Assembly: GCA_035499555.1 (NCBI GenBank)
Contig: DATJYO010000047.1
Span: forward strand, 29,755 to 93,754
DNA length: 64,000 nucleotides
Source: Bog-159 sp035499555
GTDB lineage: Bacteria; Acidobacteriota; Terriglobia; Bryobacterales; Bryobacteraceae
Reading direction: 5' to 3'
The notes beneath the pieces are model-generated. The model did no database searches. It had not been told where the DNA came from and was given only the letters and a program-made list of their open reading frames with translations. Shown in pieces: positions 1-12,561 of the stretch. Each line of letters starts with the position of its first letter. Positions within the stretch are counted from its first letter, which is position 1. Made by a program: the position numbers and the translations under genes.

Positions 1-1
1 A

Positions 2-1156
2 GTCCGCGACGGCGCCAGCGCCACCTACGCGCTGTTCTTGAAGAGCCGCGTCGTCGGCGAAAACCCCCTGCGCATCACTTATATCTTCGAGAAGATCAAG
101 CAGTTTGGCGGGCATTCGCGCCAGGCCGGCGGCGTCGTCGCCGTCGAAGAGGCCCTCTGGGATATCGCCGGCAAGGTCTACGGTGTCCCCATCTACCAGA
201 TGCTGGGCGGCAGGTTCCGCGACAAAATCCGTATCTACGCGGACACCGAAGAGAGCCAGGATGTCGCCACCTATGCGAGCCGCCTGAAAGCCCGCAAGGA
301 AGAGATGGGCCTCACCTGGCTCAAAATGGACCTGGGCGTCAACATGGTCGCGCATATCCCCGGCACCGTCACCGGACCCGCCGGGCTCAGCCGCTGGGAG
401 AGCACCATGCTGCCCCACCCGTTTATCGCCAACGAAGTCACCGATAAAGGCATCGAAAAGCTCTGCGAATACGTGGCGGCGGCACGTGAGGCCGTGGGCA
501 TGGAGATTCCCCTCTCCATGGATCACCTCGGTCACCTGGGGGTCCAATCCATCATCCGGTTGGGCAAGGCGTACGAAAAGTACAACCTATCCTGGCTGGA
601 GGACGTGGTTCCGTGGCAGTACACCGACTTACTGGAACGGATCACCCTGGAAAGCCCCACGCCGATCCTTACCGGCGAAGATATTTACCTGAAGGAAGCC
701 TTCATCCATCTCTGCGAAAAGCACGCGGTCAGCAAGATCCATCCGGATATCTCCACCTCCGGCGGTATTCTGGAAACGCACAAGATCGGCGATGCCGCCA
801 TGGAATATGCCGTTCCCATGGCTTTGCACTATGCCGGCCTGCCGATCGGCGCCCTGGCCAGCGTGCACTGCGCCGCGGCGACCGAGAATTTCCTGGCGTG
901 CGAGAATCATTCGCTGGATGTTCCCTGGTGGCAGGACCTGGTGGAAGGCATCGACAAGCCCATCATCAACAAGGGCTTCATAACGGTCCCGGACAAGCCG
1001 GGCCTGGGCATCACGCTCAACGAGGATGTGGTGCGGCAGCACCTGGCGCCGGGCAGCGGATTCTTCGAGCCCACGCCTCAATGGGACAAAGAACGCTCCT
1101 GGGACCGGCTCTGGAGCATGGCGCCGCACCGGGCCGCCAACCCGACAGCAACTTAA
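2..1156 (+). CDS. Mandelate racemase/muconate lactonizing enzyme family protein, 5' end outside window
   Basis: This is an enolase-superfamily protein, probably a sugar-acid dehydratase. The open frame runs back to the window edge without a start codon, so the N-terminus is missing. The capping-domain text GASATYALFLKSRVVGENP is followed by the TIM barrel. Candidate metal ligands are the Asp in SMDHLGH, the Glu in WLEDVVP and the Glu in TGEDIY, the usual D-E-E triad on successive barrel strands. A later HPD segment and an ALHYAG segment could supply the general acid/base. The substrate cannot be read from sequence; mannonate, galactonate or a related acid is possible. The next gene starts 5 bp downstream. 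Confidence 0.85.
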   Translation, partial: VRDGASATYALFLKSRVVGENPLRITYIFEKIKQFGGHSRQAGGVVAVEEALWDIAGKVYGVPIYQMLGGRFRDKIRIYADTEESQDVATYASRLKARKEEMGLTWLKMDLGVNMVAHIPGTVTGPAGLSRWESTMLPHPFIANEVTDKGIEKLCEYVAAAREAVGMEIPLSMDHLGHLGVQSIIRLGKAYEKYNLSWLEDVVPWQYTDLLERITLESPTPILTGEDIYLKEAFIHLCEKHAVSKIHPDISTSGGILETHKIGDAAMEYAVPMALHYAGLPIGALASVHCAAATENFLACENHSLDVPWWQDLVEGIDKPIINKGFITVPDKPGLGITLNEDVVRQHLAPGSGFFEPTPQWDKERSWDRLWSMAPHRAANPTAT

Positions 1157-1161
1157 TTGTC

Positions 1162-2313
1162 GTGCGAAACTACCTGGCCATCCTGGTGCTGTCGGCGGCT
1201 GCGGCGCTGCCGGCCGCCGACACGCGCCAGGTCTTCGAGCGCGGCCAGCGGGAGATCGAAGCCGGCGATCTGGCCGCCGCTGAAAAAGACTTTCGCGCGG
1301 TACTCGCATCGGATCCCGAAAACGTCGGCGCGCACGGCAACCTGGCCGTCGTCTTCATGCGCCGCAAACAATGGAAGCAGGCGCTCGACGAACTCCAGGT
1401 CGCCGAGCGCTTCGCGCCCGGAATGCCCGGCATCCGGCTGAACATCGGACTGGTCTACTATCGCCAGGCCGACTATCAGCGCGCCATCGCGCCTTTCGAA
1501 TCCGTGGTGCACGATCAGCCGGATTCGCACCAGGCGCGCTACCTGCTGGGCCTTTGCTACTTCTTCAAGGAGCGCTACGCGGACGCCGCCCAAACTCTCG
1601 AGCCGTTGTGGCCGCAGGAGTCGGCCAACCTGAATTACCTGTACGTGATGTCTATCGCCGCCAACAAAACCGGCTTGAAGGATCTGGATCGGAAAGCCAC
1701 CGCGCGCCTGATCGAGGTGGGCCAGGATTCGGCCGAGATGCACCTGCTGATCGGCAAGGCCCACGCCGGCGCGGGAATGTACGACCAGGCCCTGCAGGAG
1801 TTCCAGACCGCGGCGCGCCTGGATCCCAAGCTTCCGCTGGTACATTATTTCCTGGGCACCGAATATCGCCGCCAGAATGATCTCGATCACGCCCGGCAGG
1901 AATTCCTGAAAGACATCGCCATCTCGCCGGATGTGGCCTACGATTACGACGAGTTGGGCGCGGTCTATTACGCGCTCGATCAATTAGCCGACGCCGAACG
2001 GAATTACAAACAGGCCCTGCGCCTGGATCCCTCGCTGGGCACCTCCGACTACGGACTGGCCAAGATCTATAAGGAGCAGCACAAGTACGCGCAGGCGCTG
2101 GAGGCGCTGCGGGCGGCGGGCGCCATCGATCCGCAAAGTTCCAGCGTCTGCTATCTGCGCGGCCAGGTGCTGTTCGCCATGGGCCGCCGCGCGGAGGCCA
2201 AGACCGCGTTCGACGAATCCGCGCGCCTCAAGCAGGCCGTACGGGACGAACTGGAGCGCAAGATCAGCGGCCAGCACCCGGCCGATCCGCAGTTAGTGCG
2301 CGACGGCCCCTGA
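1162..2313 (+). CDS. Secreted tetratricopeptide repeat protein
   Basis: The 383-residue protein starts with a signal peptide (MRNYLAILVLSAAAALPAAD) and then consists almost wholly of TPR units of about 34 residues with the usual A-x-G/A-x-Y/F pattern, for example around VHYFLGTEYRRQNDLDHA and YDYDELGAVYYALDQLADA. I chose the GTG at 1162 because it directly precedes the signal peptide; a longer frame reaches upstream but only as a shadow of the preceding gene. No clear Shine-Dalgarno is visible, so translation may be coupled to the upstream gene. It is probably a periplasmic scaffold; the partner is unknown. Confidence 0.85.
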   Translation: MRNYLAILVLSAAAALPAADTRQVFERGQREIEAGDLAAAEKDFRAVLASDPENVGAHGNLAVVFMRRKQWKQALDELQVAERFAPGMPGIRLNIGLVYYRQADYQRAIAPFESVVHDQPDSHQARYLLGLCYFFKERYADAAQTLEPLWPQESANLNYLYVMSIAANKTGLKDLDRKATARLIEVGQDSAEMHLLIGKAHAGAGMYDQALQEFQTAARLDPKLPLVHYFLGTEYRRQNDLDHARQEFLKDIAISPDVAYDYDELGAVYYALDQLADAERNYKQALRLDPSLGTSDYGLAKIYKEQHKYAQALEALRAAGAIDPQSSSVCYLRGQVLFAMGRRAEAKTAFDESARLKQAVRDELERKISGQHPADPQLVRDGP

Positions 2314-2315
2314 GG

Positions 2316-2585
2316 CTACGCCCTCCGCCCGGCGGCCACCGCGGCATTCCACGCCTTCTCGAGCCGGTCCCGCGCCGCCGCGCTGATCGGCCCGGGCATC
2401 TCGCTGGCCCGATACTCATGGCACAGCGCCACGGTCTTGCGCAGGCTCTCGGCGAACTCGACGCACGGCGGGCAGCCGGCCAGGTGCGCTTCCATATCAC
2501 GGCAGGCATCCGGCGGCAGTTGCAGATCGAGATACTCGGAGAGCATGGCAAAAATCTGCCGGCACTCTTCACTTTCGTGAGGCAT
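2316..2585 (-). CDS. Anti-sigma factor with zinc-finger (zf-HC2) domain
   Basis: This 89-residue protein has the anti-sigma zinc motif: Cys8, His34, Cys38 and Cys41 (HLAGCPPC), matching the zf-HC2 pattern. There is no membrane helix, so it would be a cytoplasmic, possibly redox-sensitive, partner. It overlaps the 3' end of the ECF sigma gene by 17 bp, the standard arrangement for a sigma/anti-sigma pair. It is inferred to bind and inhibit that sigma factor. Confidence 0.88.
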   Translation of the reverse strand: MPHESEECRQIFAMLSEYLDLQLPPDACRDMEAHLAGCPPCVEFAESLRKTVALCHEYRASEMPGPISAAARDRLEKAWNAAVAAGRRA

Positions 2586-3192
2586 GCGGGGACTCCTCCA
2601 TCGACTTCAAATACGCATCCAGTTCCTGGCGGATCGCCAGGCGGCCGCGGTGCAGGCGCGTCTTGATTACGTCCGTGCTCAGGTCCAGCACCTCGGCCGT
2701 CTCTTCCGTACTCAGTTCCTCTACATCGCGCAGCAGGACCACCGGGCGGTAGGTCTCCGGCAGACGCGCGATGGCCTGGTCCAGCACATGGCGCAGCTCG
2801 GCCTGCAGCAGTTGATCGTCCGGCAGCTTGGACCAGTCCGCGATCTGAAGTTTCATCTCGCCGCCGTCGCGCTCCAGCGCCGGCACGAATTCATCGAGCG
2901 ACAGTTCGCGGGCGGGCGCGAACTGGCTCTTCCTCCGCTTCATCAGGCAGAAGTTCTTGGCGATCCGGAATACCCAGGACCGCACCCGCTCCGGCTCCCG
3001 AAGCTGGCTGAAATTCTCGAAGACCCGCAGCAGCGTGTCCTGCGAAACCTCCTCGGCGTCTTCGCGATGGCCGCACATCAGCCAACTGTATTGGAATACC
3101 TTGTTCCGGAAGTGCTCGACAAAGCGTTCGAAGGCCGCGGGTTTACCGGCCATCAGATCGCGCGCCAGTTGGACTTCGTTTTCCTTCTCCAA
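2569..3192 (-). CDS. RNA polymerase ECF-type sigma factor
   Basis: This 207-residue sigma-70 family protein has region 2 at about residues 20-90 (AFERFVEHFRNKVFQYSWLM, then EDAEEVSQDTLLRVF and RSWVFRIAKN) and region 4 at about 140-190 (LPETYRPVVLLRDVEELSTE, then DVIKTRLHRGR). It lacks regions 1 and 3, as expected for the ECF group. The downstream gene is its putative anti-sigma factor. The pair probably controls an envelope or oxidative stress regulon; the neighbouring OsmC gene transcribed the same way could be a target, which is inference. Confidence 0.93.
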   Translation of the reverse strand: MEKENEVQLARDLMAGKPAAFERFVEHFRNKVFQYSWLMCGHREDAEEVSQDTLLRVFENFSQLREPERVRSWVFRIAKNFCLMKRRKSQFAPARELSLDEFVPALERDGGEMKLQIADWSKLPDDQLLQAELRHVLDQAIARLPETYRPVVLLRDVEELSTEETAEVLDLSTDVIKTRLHRGRLAIRQELDAYLKSMEESPHASRK

Positions 3193-3203
3193 ATACGCTC
3201 CCG

Positions 3204-3614
3204 CTATCCGATTGTAGCGGGAACGCGCGTGTCGAGTGTAATCTCGATGGCGGGCGGGTGCACCAGCGTGTTGTGGATCAGGCAGGCCTTAACCGCGCGG
3301 AGAACGCCGGCTTCGTGCTCCGGGTCCAGGCTCGGCACCGTGACCGAGATCTGAAATGAGCTCAGACGCGCCGGAGCTTTGGCCTTCTCGGCCGTGACGC
3401 GCACCTCCAGATCCTCCGATGCCAGGCCGCGGGTGCGCAGATACTCAGCGGCATAGAAACCCGCGCAAGTTCCCAGGGATGCCAGCAGAAACTCCGGCGG
3501 GGTCATCCCCGCATCGGTGCCGTGATTGTCCGCCGGCTGATCGCAAATGATGCGATGCCCGCGGGCCGCGGCTTCGAACTTCACGCCGCCCAGGTGATGT
3601 ACTGTAACTTCCAT
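3204..3614 (-). CDS. OsmC family peroxiredoxin-like protein
   Basis: This 136-residue OsmC/Ohr-fold protein has both redox cysteines: one in LASLGTCAGFYA and one in VKACLIHNTL. Such proteins reduce organic hydroperoxides in the cytoplasm. I place the start at the ATG giving MEVTVHHLGG; an 18-residue longer frame exists but starts outside the usual domain boundary. The gene ends 11 bp before the sigma-factor start codon, so the two may be co-transcribed, which would tie the sigma pair to oxidative stress. Confidence 0.88.
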   Translation of the reverse strand: MEVTVHHLGGVKFEAAARGHRIICDQPADNHGTDAGMTPPEFLLASLGTCAGFYAAEYLRTRGLASEDLEVRVTAEKAKAPARLSSFQISVTVPSLDPEHEAGVLRAVKACLIHNTLVHPPAIEITLDTRVPATIG

Positions 3615-3768
3615 GTTGTTCTTGTCCAATCCTGCAGATGCAGTTTGTCCCGCCGGGTAACACCCCAAGCCATATTATATATTCGGTCCTGATTGGCTGA
3701 TTTAGACCATCCGGAAGTCTGCCACCTTCTGCGGCTTTCTGCATCTAATCAGGCGAGGAACGGATCAG

Positions 3769-3909
3769 ATGCACCCCGGTTTTGCTAGCCATCATTTCGC
3801 ACCCTGGCGCGGATTCGGCGCCGTGCTTTGGATTTTGGCCACTGCGGCGGCCGGCGCTTTGGTCGTCTGGCATTACCTGAGTACCTGGATTTCGCTGCCG
3901 CTGATGTAA
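3769..3909 (+). CDS. Small single-pass membrane protein (46 aa)
   Basis: A 46-residue reading frame starts at an ATG preceded by a purine-rich AGGCGAGGAACGG stretch. Residues 15-36 form one hydrophobic helix (FGAVLWILATAAAGALVVW), followed by a short tail ending in ISLPLM. It lies 54 bp upstream of the universal stress protein and runs the same way, so the two may share a transcript. I do not recognise the family. Short length makes this a moderate call. Confidence 0.5.
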   Translation: MHPGFASHHFAPWRGFGAVLWILATAAAGALVVWHYLSTWISLPLM

Positions 3910-3963
3910 GACACGCCGTGTCACCGGCGCCCCTGGATCGCATCCTGGAGCGTAGAGGCGATC

Positions 3964-4827
3964 ATGGCGGCAAATCACTTTCACAACATACTGATTCCGG
4001 TCGATTTCAGCGACTTGTCCGCGCTGGCCCTGCGCTATGCCGCGGCTCTGGCGCAGTGCTCCGGGGCGCGGATGGCTCTGGTCTACGCCCACACATTCTC
4101 GCCGCCTCCGTATTTCACCGGCCATAATCTGAACGAACTGGAACGCCAGTTCCGCGCCTCTTTTACCGAGGCGGAACAAGCCCTCCGCCAGTTCGCCGTG
4201 TCCACGCTCGGCGCCGCCGCGGGTGTGGAAGCGCAGGTATTGGAAGGCACGCCGGCGGACACCATCCTCAAATACGCGGCGGACCGCCAGATCGACCTCA
4301 TCGCCATGGGCACGCACGGCCGCAGCGGCGTCAATCGCTGGATGCTGGGCTCGGTCGCGGAGCGCGTGCTGCGCGCCAGCGAGATTCCGGTGTTGACCGT
4401 GCGCCCGGCGCCGTCCGCCGCCGGACCGGCCGCCATCCGCCGCATCCTGTGCCCGGTGAACAACACCGCGCCCGCGCGCCGGGCGCTGACCACCGCCATG
4501 GACCTGGCATCCTGCATCGGCGCGCGGCTCACCGTGGTGCATGTGAAAGAAGATGCGGCGACGGATTCCATCCAGGATCTCTGCGCCTGGGTAGCCGGAA
4601 ACCGGCGCGGAACCTGCGAGGTGCGCGAAGTGGTCCGCCAGGGCGATGCGGCCGCCGAGATCATCGCCGCCACAGCGGAGGAGGATTGCGGACTGGCGGT
4701 GATCGGCGCGCAGCACCGGGCCTTCTTCGACTCCACCGTGTTGGGGACGACGACGGTTCGCGTGGTGCGGCATGCGCGCTGTCCGGTGTTGACCGTCACC
4801 GGCCCGGGATCCCCCAAAGAAGCCTGA
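3964..4827 (+). CDS. Universal stress protein with two tandem UspA domains
   Basis: This 287-residue protein consists of two USP domains. The first (residues 1-145) begins FHNILIPVDFSDLSALALRY and has the ATP-binding motif GTHGRSGVNRWMLGS followed by VPVLTV-type text, suggesting ATP binding. The second (about 158-280) begins RRILCPVNNTAPARRA, but the corresponding motif is degenerate (GAQHRAFFDSTVLGTTT), so it may not bind nucleotide the same way. Tandem USPs are usually general stress proteins. It sits just upstream of an RND efflux operon, 109 bp away. Confidence 0.92.
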   Translation: MAANHFHNILIPVDFSDLSALALRYAAALAQCSGARMALVYAHTFSPPPYFTGHNLNELERQFRASFTEAEQALRQFAVSTLGAAAGVEAQVLEGTPADTILKYAADRQIDLIAMGTHGRSGVNRWMLGSVAERVLRASEIPVLTVRPAPSAAGPAAIRRILCPVNNTAPARRALTTAMDLASCIGARLTVVHVKEDAATDSIQDLCAWVAGNRRGTCEVREVVRQGDAAAEIIAATAEEDCGLAVIGAQHRAFFDSTVLGTTTVRVVRHARCPVLTVTGPGSPKEA

Positions 4828-4936
4828 GAAGCGCGGCCTACGACCGCCTCTTCTATGAGGAGCGGCCGCCGACCGTTTGTCACCCCCTGGGCGGTTTCGC
4901 ATCCTGGAAAAACAGAGCTATCGTAATTCAGATCCG

Positions 4937-6280
4937 ATGCTAAAGAATCTATCGTTTCTCTTGATCTTGGCCGTGCCGGTCCGGGCCCAGGAGCCGCTTT
5001 CGCTGAACCAGGCCGTGCAACTGGCCGTGACCCACAACCAGACCATCGCCGCCGCGGCGGCGGGTGCGAAGGCGGCGCAGGCCGGCATCCACGAAGCCCG
5101 CAGCGGATGGCTGCCGAAGCTGAACTACTCCGAATCGTGGACCCGCAGCGACAATCCCGTATTCGTGTTCAGCTCGCTGCTGACCCAGCACCAGTTCACC
5201 ATGGACAACTTCCAACTGGGACCTCTGAACCGTCCGGACGCGTTGAACAATTTTCAGTCGCAGCTTAGCGTGGACCAGGTGATCTACGACGGCGGCCGGA
5301 CTTCCCAGGCTGTGCGTTCCGCCGAACTGATGCACCAGTCCTCGGACGAGCTCGGCCGCCAGGCGCACATGAGCGTGCTGGCCGGGGTGGCGCGCGCGTA
5401 CTACGGAGCGCTGCTGGCCGAAGCCAGCCTGAAGGCTGCCGCGGAATCCCTGCGCTCGGCGGACGCCGATCTGAAACTCGCCGAGTCGGTGCATGCCGCC
5501 GGGATGTCCACCGAAGTGGACGTGCTTTCGATTCGCGTCCATCGCGCACAAGTGGAAGAGCAGCGCATACGCCGCGCGGCCGACCTGGATGTGGCTCGCG
5601 CCGCGTTGAACGATGCGCTGGGCCTGCCCCTCGACACGCCGCATCGATTGACCACCGGCCTGGAAGTGGTTCCCCAGGCGAAGCAGCCGCTGGCGGATTA
5701 CGAAAGCGCCGCCATCGCCGACCGCCCGGAAACGCGCGCATTGAAACTCGCCGCCAACCTGGCGCAGGCGCAGATCCGCACGGCCCACGGCGCGCTGCTG
5801 CCGCAGGTGGGCGTGCACGCCGCCTTCGAAGCCGATCGCCAGCGCTTTGTCGATCGGGGCGGCGCCAACTGGCTGGCCGCCGTCTCCCTGCAATGGAACC
5901 TGTTCAACGGATTCGGCGACAAGGCCCGCATCGCAGCGGCCGCCGAAGGCCTGCACCGCGCCGAGGCCGAACAGGAACGCGCGCGCTCGGGGATCCAACT
6001 GGAAGTGCGGCGCGCCTACGCGGACTTGAGCGCGGCCGCGCAGCGGATTCACGTGGCCGAGTCGGCCATCGCCGAGGCTGAGGAGAGCCGCCGCATCACG
6101 CAGAATCGCTACCAGGCCGGTCTGGCGACCGTGACCGATCTGCTGCGCACCGAAACCGCGGTGCTGGAGAGCCAGACCCGCTACCTGGCCGCGGTGCACG
6201 ATCAGCGGGTGGCGGCGGTGGCGCTGGACCTGGCGGCGGGAACCTTGACGGAAGGATCGGAGGTATTACGTGGCAATTAA
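4937..6280 (+). CDS. TolC-family outer membrane efflux protein
   Basis: This 447-residue protein starts with a signal peptide (MLKNLSFLLILAVPVRAQ) and contains two OEP repeats rich in long amphipathic helices, for example around residues 150-230 and 330-430, with the typical EVDVLSIRVHRAQVEEQ and RRITQNRYQAGLATVTDLL segments. It forms the outer-membrane channel of a tripartite pump. I chose the ATG at 4937 because it opens the signal peptide. It overlaps the adaptor gene by 11 bp, indicating one operon with the following three genes. Confidence 0.92.
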   Translation: MLKNLSFLLILAVPVRAQEPLSLNQAVQLAVTHNQTIAAAAAGAKAAQAGIHEARSGWLPKLNYSESWTRSDNPVFVFSSLLTQHQFTMDNFQLGPLNRPDALNNFQSQLSVDQVIYDGGRTSQAVRSAELMHQSSDELGRQAHMSVLAGVARAYYGALLAEASLKAAAESLRSADADLKLAESVHAAGMSTEVDVLSIRVHRAQVEEQRIRRAADLDVARAALNDALGLPLDTPHRLTTGLEVVPQAKQPLADYESAAIADRPETRALKLAANLAQAQIRTAHGALLPQVGVHAAFEADRQRFVDRGGANWLAAVSLQWNLFNGFGDKARIAAAAEGLHRAEAEQERARSGIQLEVRRAYADLSAAAQRIHVAESAIAEAEESRRITQNRYQAGLATVTDLLRTETAVLESQTRYLAAVHDQRVAAVALDLAAGTLTEGSEVLRGN

Positions 6281-7423
6281 GGTGGCGGGTGGCGGGTGGC
6301 TGCTGGCGGCCGGTTTGCTGGTCCTGGCCGGCTGCGGCAGTGAGCCGCGCAGGAGTGAAGCGCCGGCATCGGCGCCCGTAACGGTACAGACGGTGGCGGC
6401 CGCGGCCGAGCAGTGGCCGGCCGGATACGAGGCCGTGGGCACCGTGCGCGCGCGTACCGCGGCAGCCCTATCGAGCAAAGTGATGACGTATGTGCGCGAG
6501 GTGCGCGTGCAGGCCGGCGACCGCGTGCGTGAGGGGGATCTGCTGGTGACGCTGGACGCCCGCGATCTGGATGCCAACTACCAGCGCGCCGAAGCCGGAC
6601 GCGACGAGGCCCGCAGCGCGCAGGCCGAAGCCGACCAGGGATTGGCCGCCGCCAAGGCGCAACTGGACCTGGCCAAGGTCACCTTCAGCCGCATGCAGGA
6701 GCTGTACGACAAGAAATCCATCTCCAACCAGGAATACGATGAAGCCACCGCCCGGCGGAAGTCCGCGGAAGCGGCGTACGAGATGGCCGCGGCCAAGGGC
6801 GCGCAGGTGCGTGCCAGAATCGCGCAGGCCGAACAAGAAGTGCGGGCGGCGGGGGTCATGCGCGGCTACGCCGAGATACGCGCGCCGTTCGCGGGCGTGG
6901 TGACCGCCAAGACGGCCGAGCCTGGCAGTATGGCCACTCCCGGCATGCCGCTGCTGACACTGGAGCGCGACGGCGCTTACCGGCTGGAAGCCGCCGTGGA
7001 GGAATCGCGGGTCAAGTCCATTCACACCGGACAGCCCGTTTCGGTGAACCTGGAAGCGCTCGACCGTACTCTCGACGCGCGCGTGACGGAAATCGTGCCG
7101 GCGGTGGACGCGGCGTCGCGCGCCTACACGGTGAAGATCGACCTGCCGGCCGTCGCGCAGTTGCGGTCCGGCATGTTCGGACGAGCCGTCTTCGCCGCCG
7201 GCACGCGCGACGTGGTGGCCGTGCCGTCCGCCGCCGTGGCTGTGCGCGGGCAACTCCAATCCGTCATGGTGGTGGATGGCGGCATGGCTCACACCCGGCT
7301 CATCACCGTCGGGCAGAAGTCCGGCGACCGGCTGGAAGTGCTGTCGGGCCTGAGCGCCGGCGAACATGTGGTCAGCCCCCTGCCGCCGGGCCTGGCGGAT
7401 GGCGCGCGCGTGGAGGCCCGGCC

Positions 7424-7427
<4 letters not shown>
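6270..7427 (+). CDS. RND efflux periplasmic adaptor lipoprotein (HlyD/MFP family)
   Basis: This 385-residue membrane-fusion protein has a lipoprotein signal ending in the lipobox LAGC (Cys at about 21), so it is anchored to the inner membrane. It has a barrel-sandwich half-motif (RVREGDLLVTLDARD), a long coiled-coil hairpin (about 95-195), a returning lipoyl half (YAEIRAPFAGVVTAKTAEPG) and a C-terminal beta-barrel. The start is GTG at 6270, with a good GGAGG eight bases upstream inside the tolC-like gene. It links the TolC-like channel to the RND pump. Confidence 0.93.
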
Positions 7428-10545
<3,118 letters not shown>

Positions 10546-10549
<4 letters not shown>

Positions 10550-10734
10550 CTATCGACCGCTACCTGCGCCTGATCGCAGGCTTTTTCGTAATGCTCAGCC
10601 TGGCGCTGGGCCACTGGGTGAATCCCGCCTGGTATTGGTTCACGGCGTTTGTGGGACTCAACCTGTTCCAGTCCGCATTTACTAACTGGTGTCCCATGAT
10701 GTGGTTCCTGAGTAAGTTGGGGGTAAGAGCGTAA
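10546..10734 (+). CDS. DUF2892 family small membrane protein
   Basis: This 62-residue protein has two predicted membrane helices (about 8-26 and 29-45) and the family pattern of a Cys-Pro near the C-terminus (TNWCPMMWFLSKLG). DUF2892 domains are often found alone or fused to rhodanese sulfurtransferases. The gene overlaps the RND pump by four bases (ATGA), so it is the last gene of the efflux operon and may be an accessory subunit or act on a thiol-containing substrate; that role is inference. Confidence 0.82.
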
Positions 10735-10765
10735 CCGCGGCGTCACAGGTTCGCGCCGGCAGCCC

Positions 10766-12496
10766 CTACGGCCGCAGCGCCGTGAGCCCCGCGGCCCCGG
10801 TCTGCGCCAATCCCCCGGAAGAACGCAGCCGCTGCTCCAGTTTCTCCAGGTGCTGGCGCAGCGCGCCATCGTCCGGCGCCAGTTGCAGAGCGCGCTCGAA
10901 GTCGCCGGCCGCCGCGGCCAACCGATCGGCGGACTCGTACCACTCCCCGCGCAGCACATAAGCCGCCTTCGAAGACGGATCCAACTCGATGGCGCGCGCG
11001 AAAGCGTCCAGCGCCTCCGGCAGCTTGCCCTGCCGGGTGCGAATGATCCCGATCCTTATATACAGCGAAGCCCGCGGCAACAGCCGCGCCGCGGCAGCCA
11101 GCACGTGGACCGCGTCCTCGAACTTGGCCAGACACTCCTCGGTCCGGCCGCGCAGCGTCATCATGGGGATGTCGCGGTCGAAGCGCGCGGGCACCTGGTG
11201 CAGGAAATCCTCCGCCTCGCCGCAGCGGCGCTGGTTGATGTAAGCGATCGCCACGTTGTAATAGGGAATCGGGCTGTCGGGCGCTTTCACCAGGGCATCC
11301 TTCCACAGCAGCACTTCGTCCCCCCAAATCCGGCTGCGGGCGTAACAAAGTCCGCCCAGTATCACGGCGATCGAAACGCAGAGGGCCGCCAGGCGCGGCT
11401 GCGGCATGCGCGCCCGCAGCAGAAACTCCAACAGCACCAGGATCAGCGCCAGCGCCGGCAGATACAGGCGGTGTTCCACCTGCGGATCGAGAAGCGGCAC
11501 AACGGATGACGTCGGCGCCAGCAGCACAACGAAGAGTAAGATGCCGAAGCTGGCCAGCCGATAGCGCCGCCGGAAGTATATCGCCGCACTAAGTATGACG
11601 GCAATGCCGATCAGTCCGAAGATACTGCCGTGATCGAGGATGGTCCGGGAAATCGGAACATTGGGTCTCAGCGTCTGGCCTACGGGCAGGATCAGCAGAC
11701 GGATGTAAGTGAAGAAGACGCGGCACTCGGTAAAGAAGTACTGCGCCCAGGTGAATTCGTGCAGCCGGAAGCCCGCGCTCGGCGATTGCGCCACGATGCG
11801 CCACACCGCGATCCCCGCCATTAGCCCGCAAACGGCCAGCGGCAGATAAAGCCGCCAGTTCCGGCGCAGGTCCGCCAGCGAGAAGTCCGCATTCCAGTAA
11901 AGGTCCGTCAGCAGCAGCACCGGGATCAGCACCACGGCCTGTTCCTTGCTGGCGGAGGCCGCGGCGAGCAGAAGCAACACCGCCGCCGACGCCGGCCAGC
12001 TCAGCCGGCCGGGCAAGCGATACAAAAACAGGGCCAGCGCGGCCAGTATGAAGAAGGCGCAAAGCGTTTCCGAGCGGCTGGCGATGTAAGCTACCGATTC
12101 GGTCTGAATCGGATGCAGCAGAAACACGCCCGCGGCGAATGCCGTCAGCAAGTCCTGTTTCCATCCCGCCGCCGAGGTGCGATATAGAATCAATAACTTC
12201 CGTACCACCAGAAAAACCAACGCGGTGTTCAGGACATGGATGGCTATATTGACCAGGTGATATCCCAGGGGGCGGTCGCCGAAAGCCAAGTGATTGAGCC
12301 AGAAGCTGAGATAGAGCATGGGCCGGAGCCCACTTATCCAGAAGATCAGAGGTTGTGCAGCTTCGGCCGGTTTGGCATAGCGCTGGATGGTATCGTCATA
12401 TACAAATGGGCCGGTAAGTGCCGGACCATAAGCGGCCAGGGCCAACGCCCAAACCACGCCAAAATATACCCAGGGTCGCCGGGGCCGCTCCGCCAT
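10766..12496 (-). CDS. TMTC-like multi-pass membrane protein with C-terminal TPR repeats
   Basis: This 576-residue protein begins with a hydrophobic domain of about ten helices (residues 10-400) that has the acidic first-loop motif TGPFVYDDTIQRYA and the later SWNADFSLADL-like loop seen in GT-C glycosyltransferases and TMTC proteins. Residues 400-560 form TPR repeats (PIPYYNVAIAYINQRRCGEA and similar). Eukaryotic TMTC proteins are O-mannosyltransferases; the bacterial homologues are less well known, so substrate transfer from a lipid-linked sugar is an inference. It runs convergently with the efflux operon. Confidence 0.8.
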   Translation of the reverse strand: MAERPRRPWVYFGVVWALALAAYGPALTGPFVYDDTIQRYAKPAEAAQPLIFWISGLRPMLYLSFWLNHLAFGDRPLGYHLVNIAIHVLNTALVFLVVRKLLILYRTSAAGWKQDLLTAFAAGVFLLHPIQTESVAYIASRSETLCAFFILAALALFLYRLPGRLSWPASAAVLLLLAAASASKEQAVVLIPVLLLTDLYWNADFSLADLRRNWRLYLPLAVCGLMAGIAVWRIVAQSPSAGFRLHEFTWAQYFFTECRVFFTYIRLLILPVGQTLRPNVPISRTILDHGSIFGLIGIAVILSAAIYFRRRYRLASFGILLFVVLLAPTSSVVPLLDPQVEHRLYLPALALILVLLEFLLRARMPQPRLAALCVSIAVILGGLCYARSRIWGDEVLLWKDALVKAPDSPIPYYNVAIAYINQRRCGEAEDFLHQVPARFDRDIPMMTLRGRTEECLAKFEDAVHVLAAAARLLPRASLYIRIGIIRTRQGKLPEALDAFARAIELDPSSKAAYVLRGEWYESADRLAAAAGDFERALQLAPDDGALRQHLEKLEQRLRSSGGLAQTGAAGLTALRP

Positions 12497-12532
12497 GGAG
12501 TAGAAACGGCGATCGCACTTAGAAGTTGCGCG

Positions 12533-12561
12533 ACGTCCGGGAGTGCCGGGCTATCGGACGT
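12533..12561. promoter_or_regulatory. Inverted repeat in the divergent TMTC/cydA spacer
   Basis: The 7-base arms ACGTCCG (12533-12539) and CGGACGT (12555-12561) face each other across 15 bases, between the divergent starts of the TMTC-like gene and cydA. This could be an operator or a chance repeat in GC-rich DNA; no matching regulator is seen nearby. Confidence 0.2.

Noticed and set aside
613..1161. A long plus-strand frame running from 613 into the TPR gene
   Set aside because: The part before 1162 overlaps the dehydratase in another frame and has no domain; the TPR protein has its own signal peptide at 1162.
3674..3679. A -10-like TATAAT on the minus strand before osmC
   Set aside because: No acceptable -35 element at a 16-18-base spacing was found.
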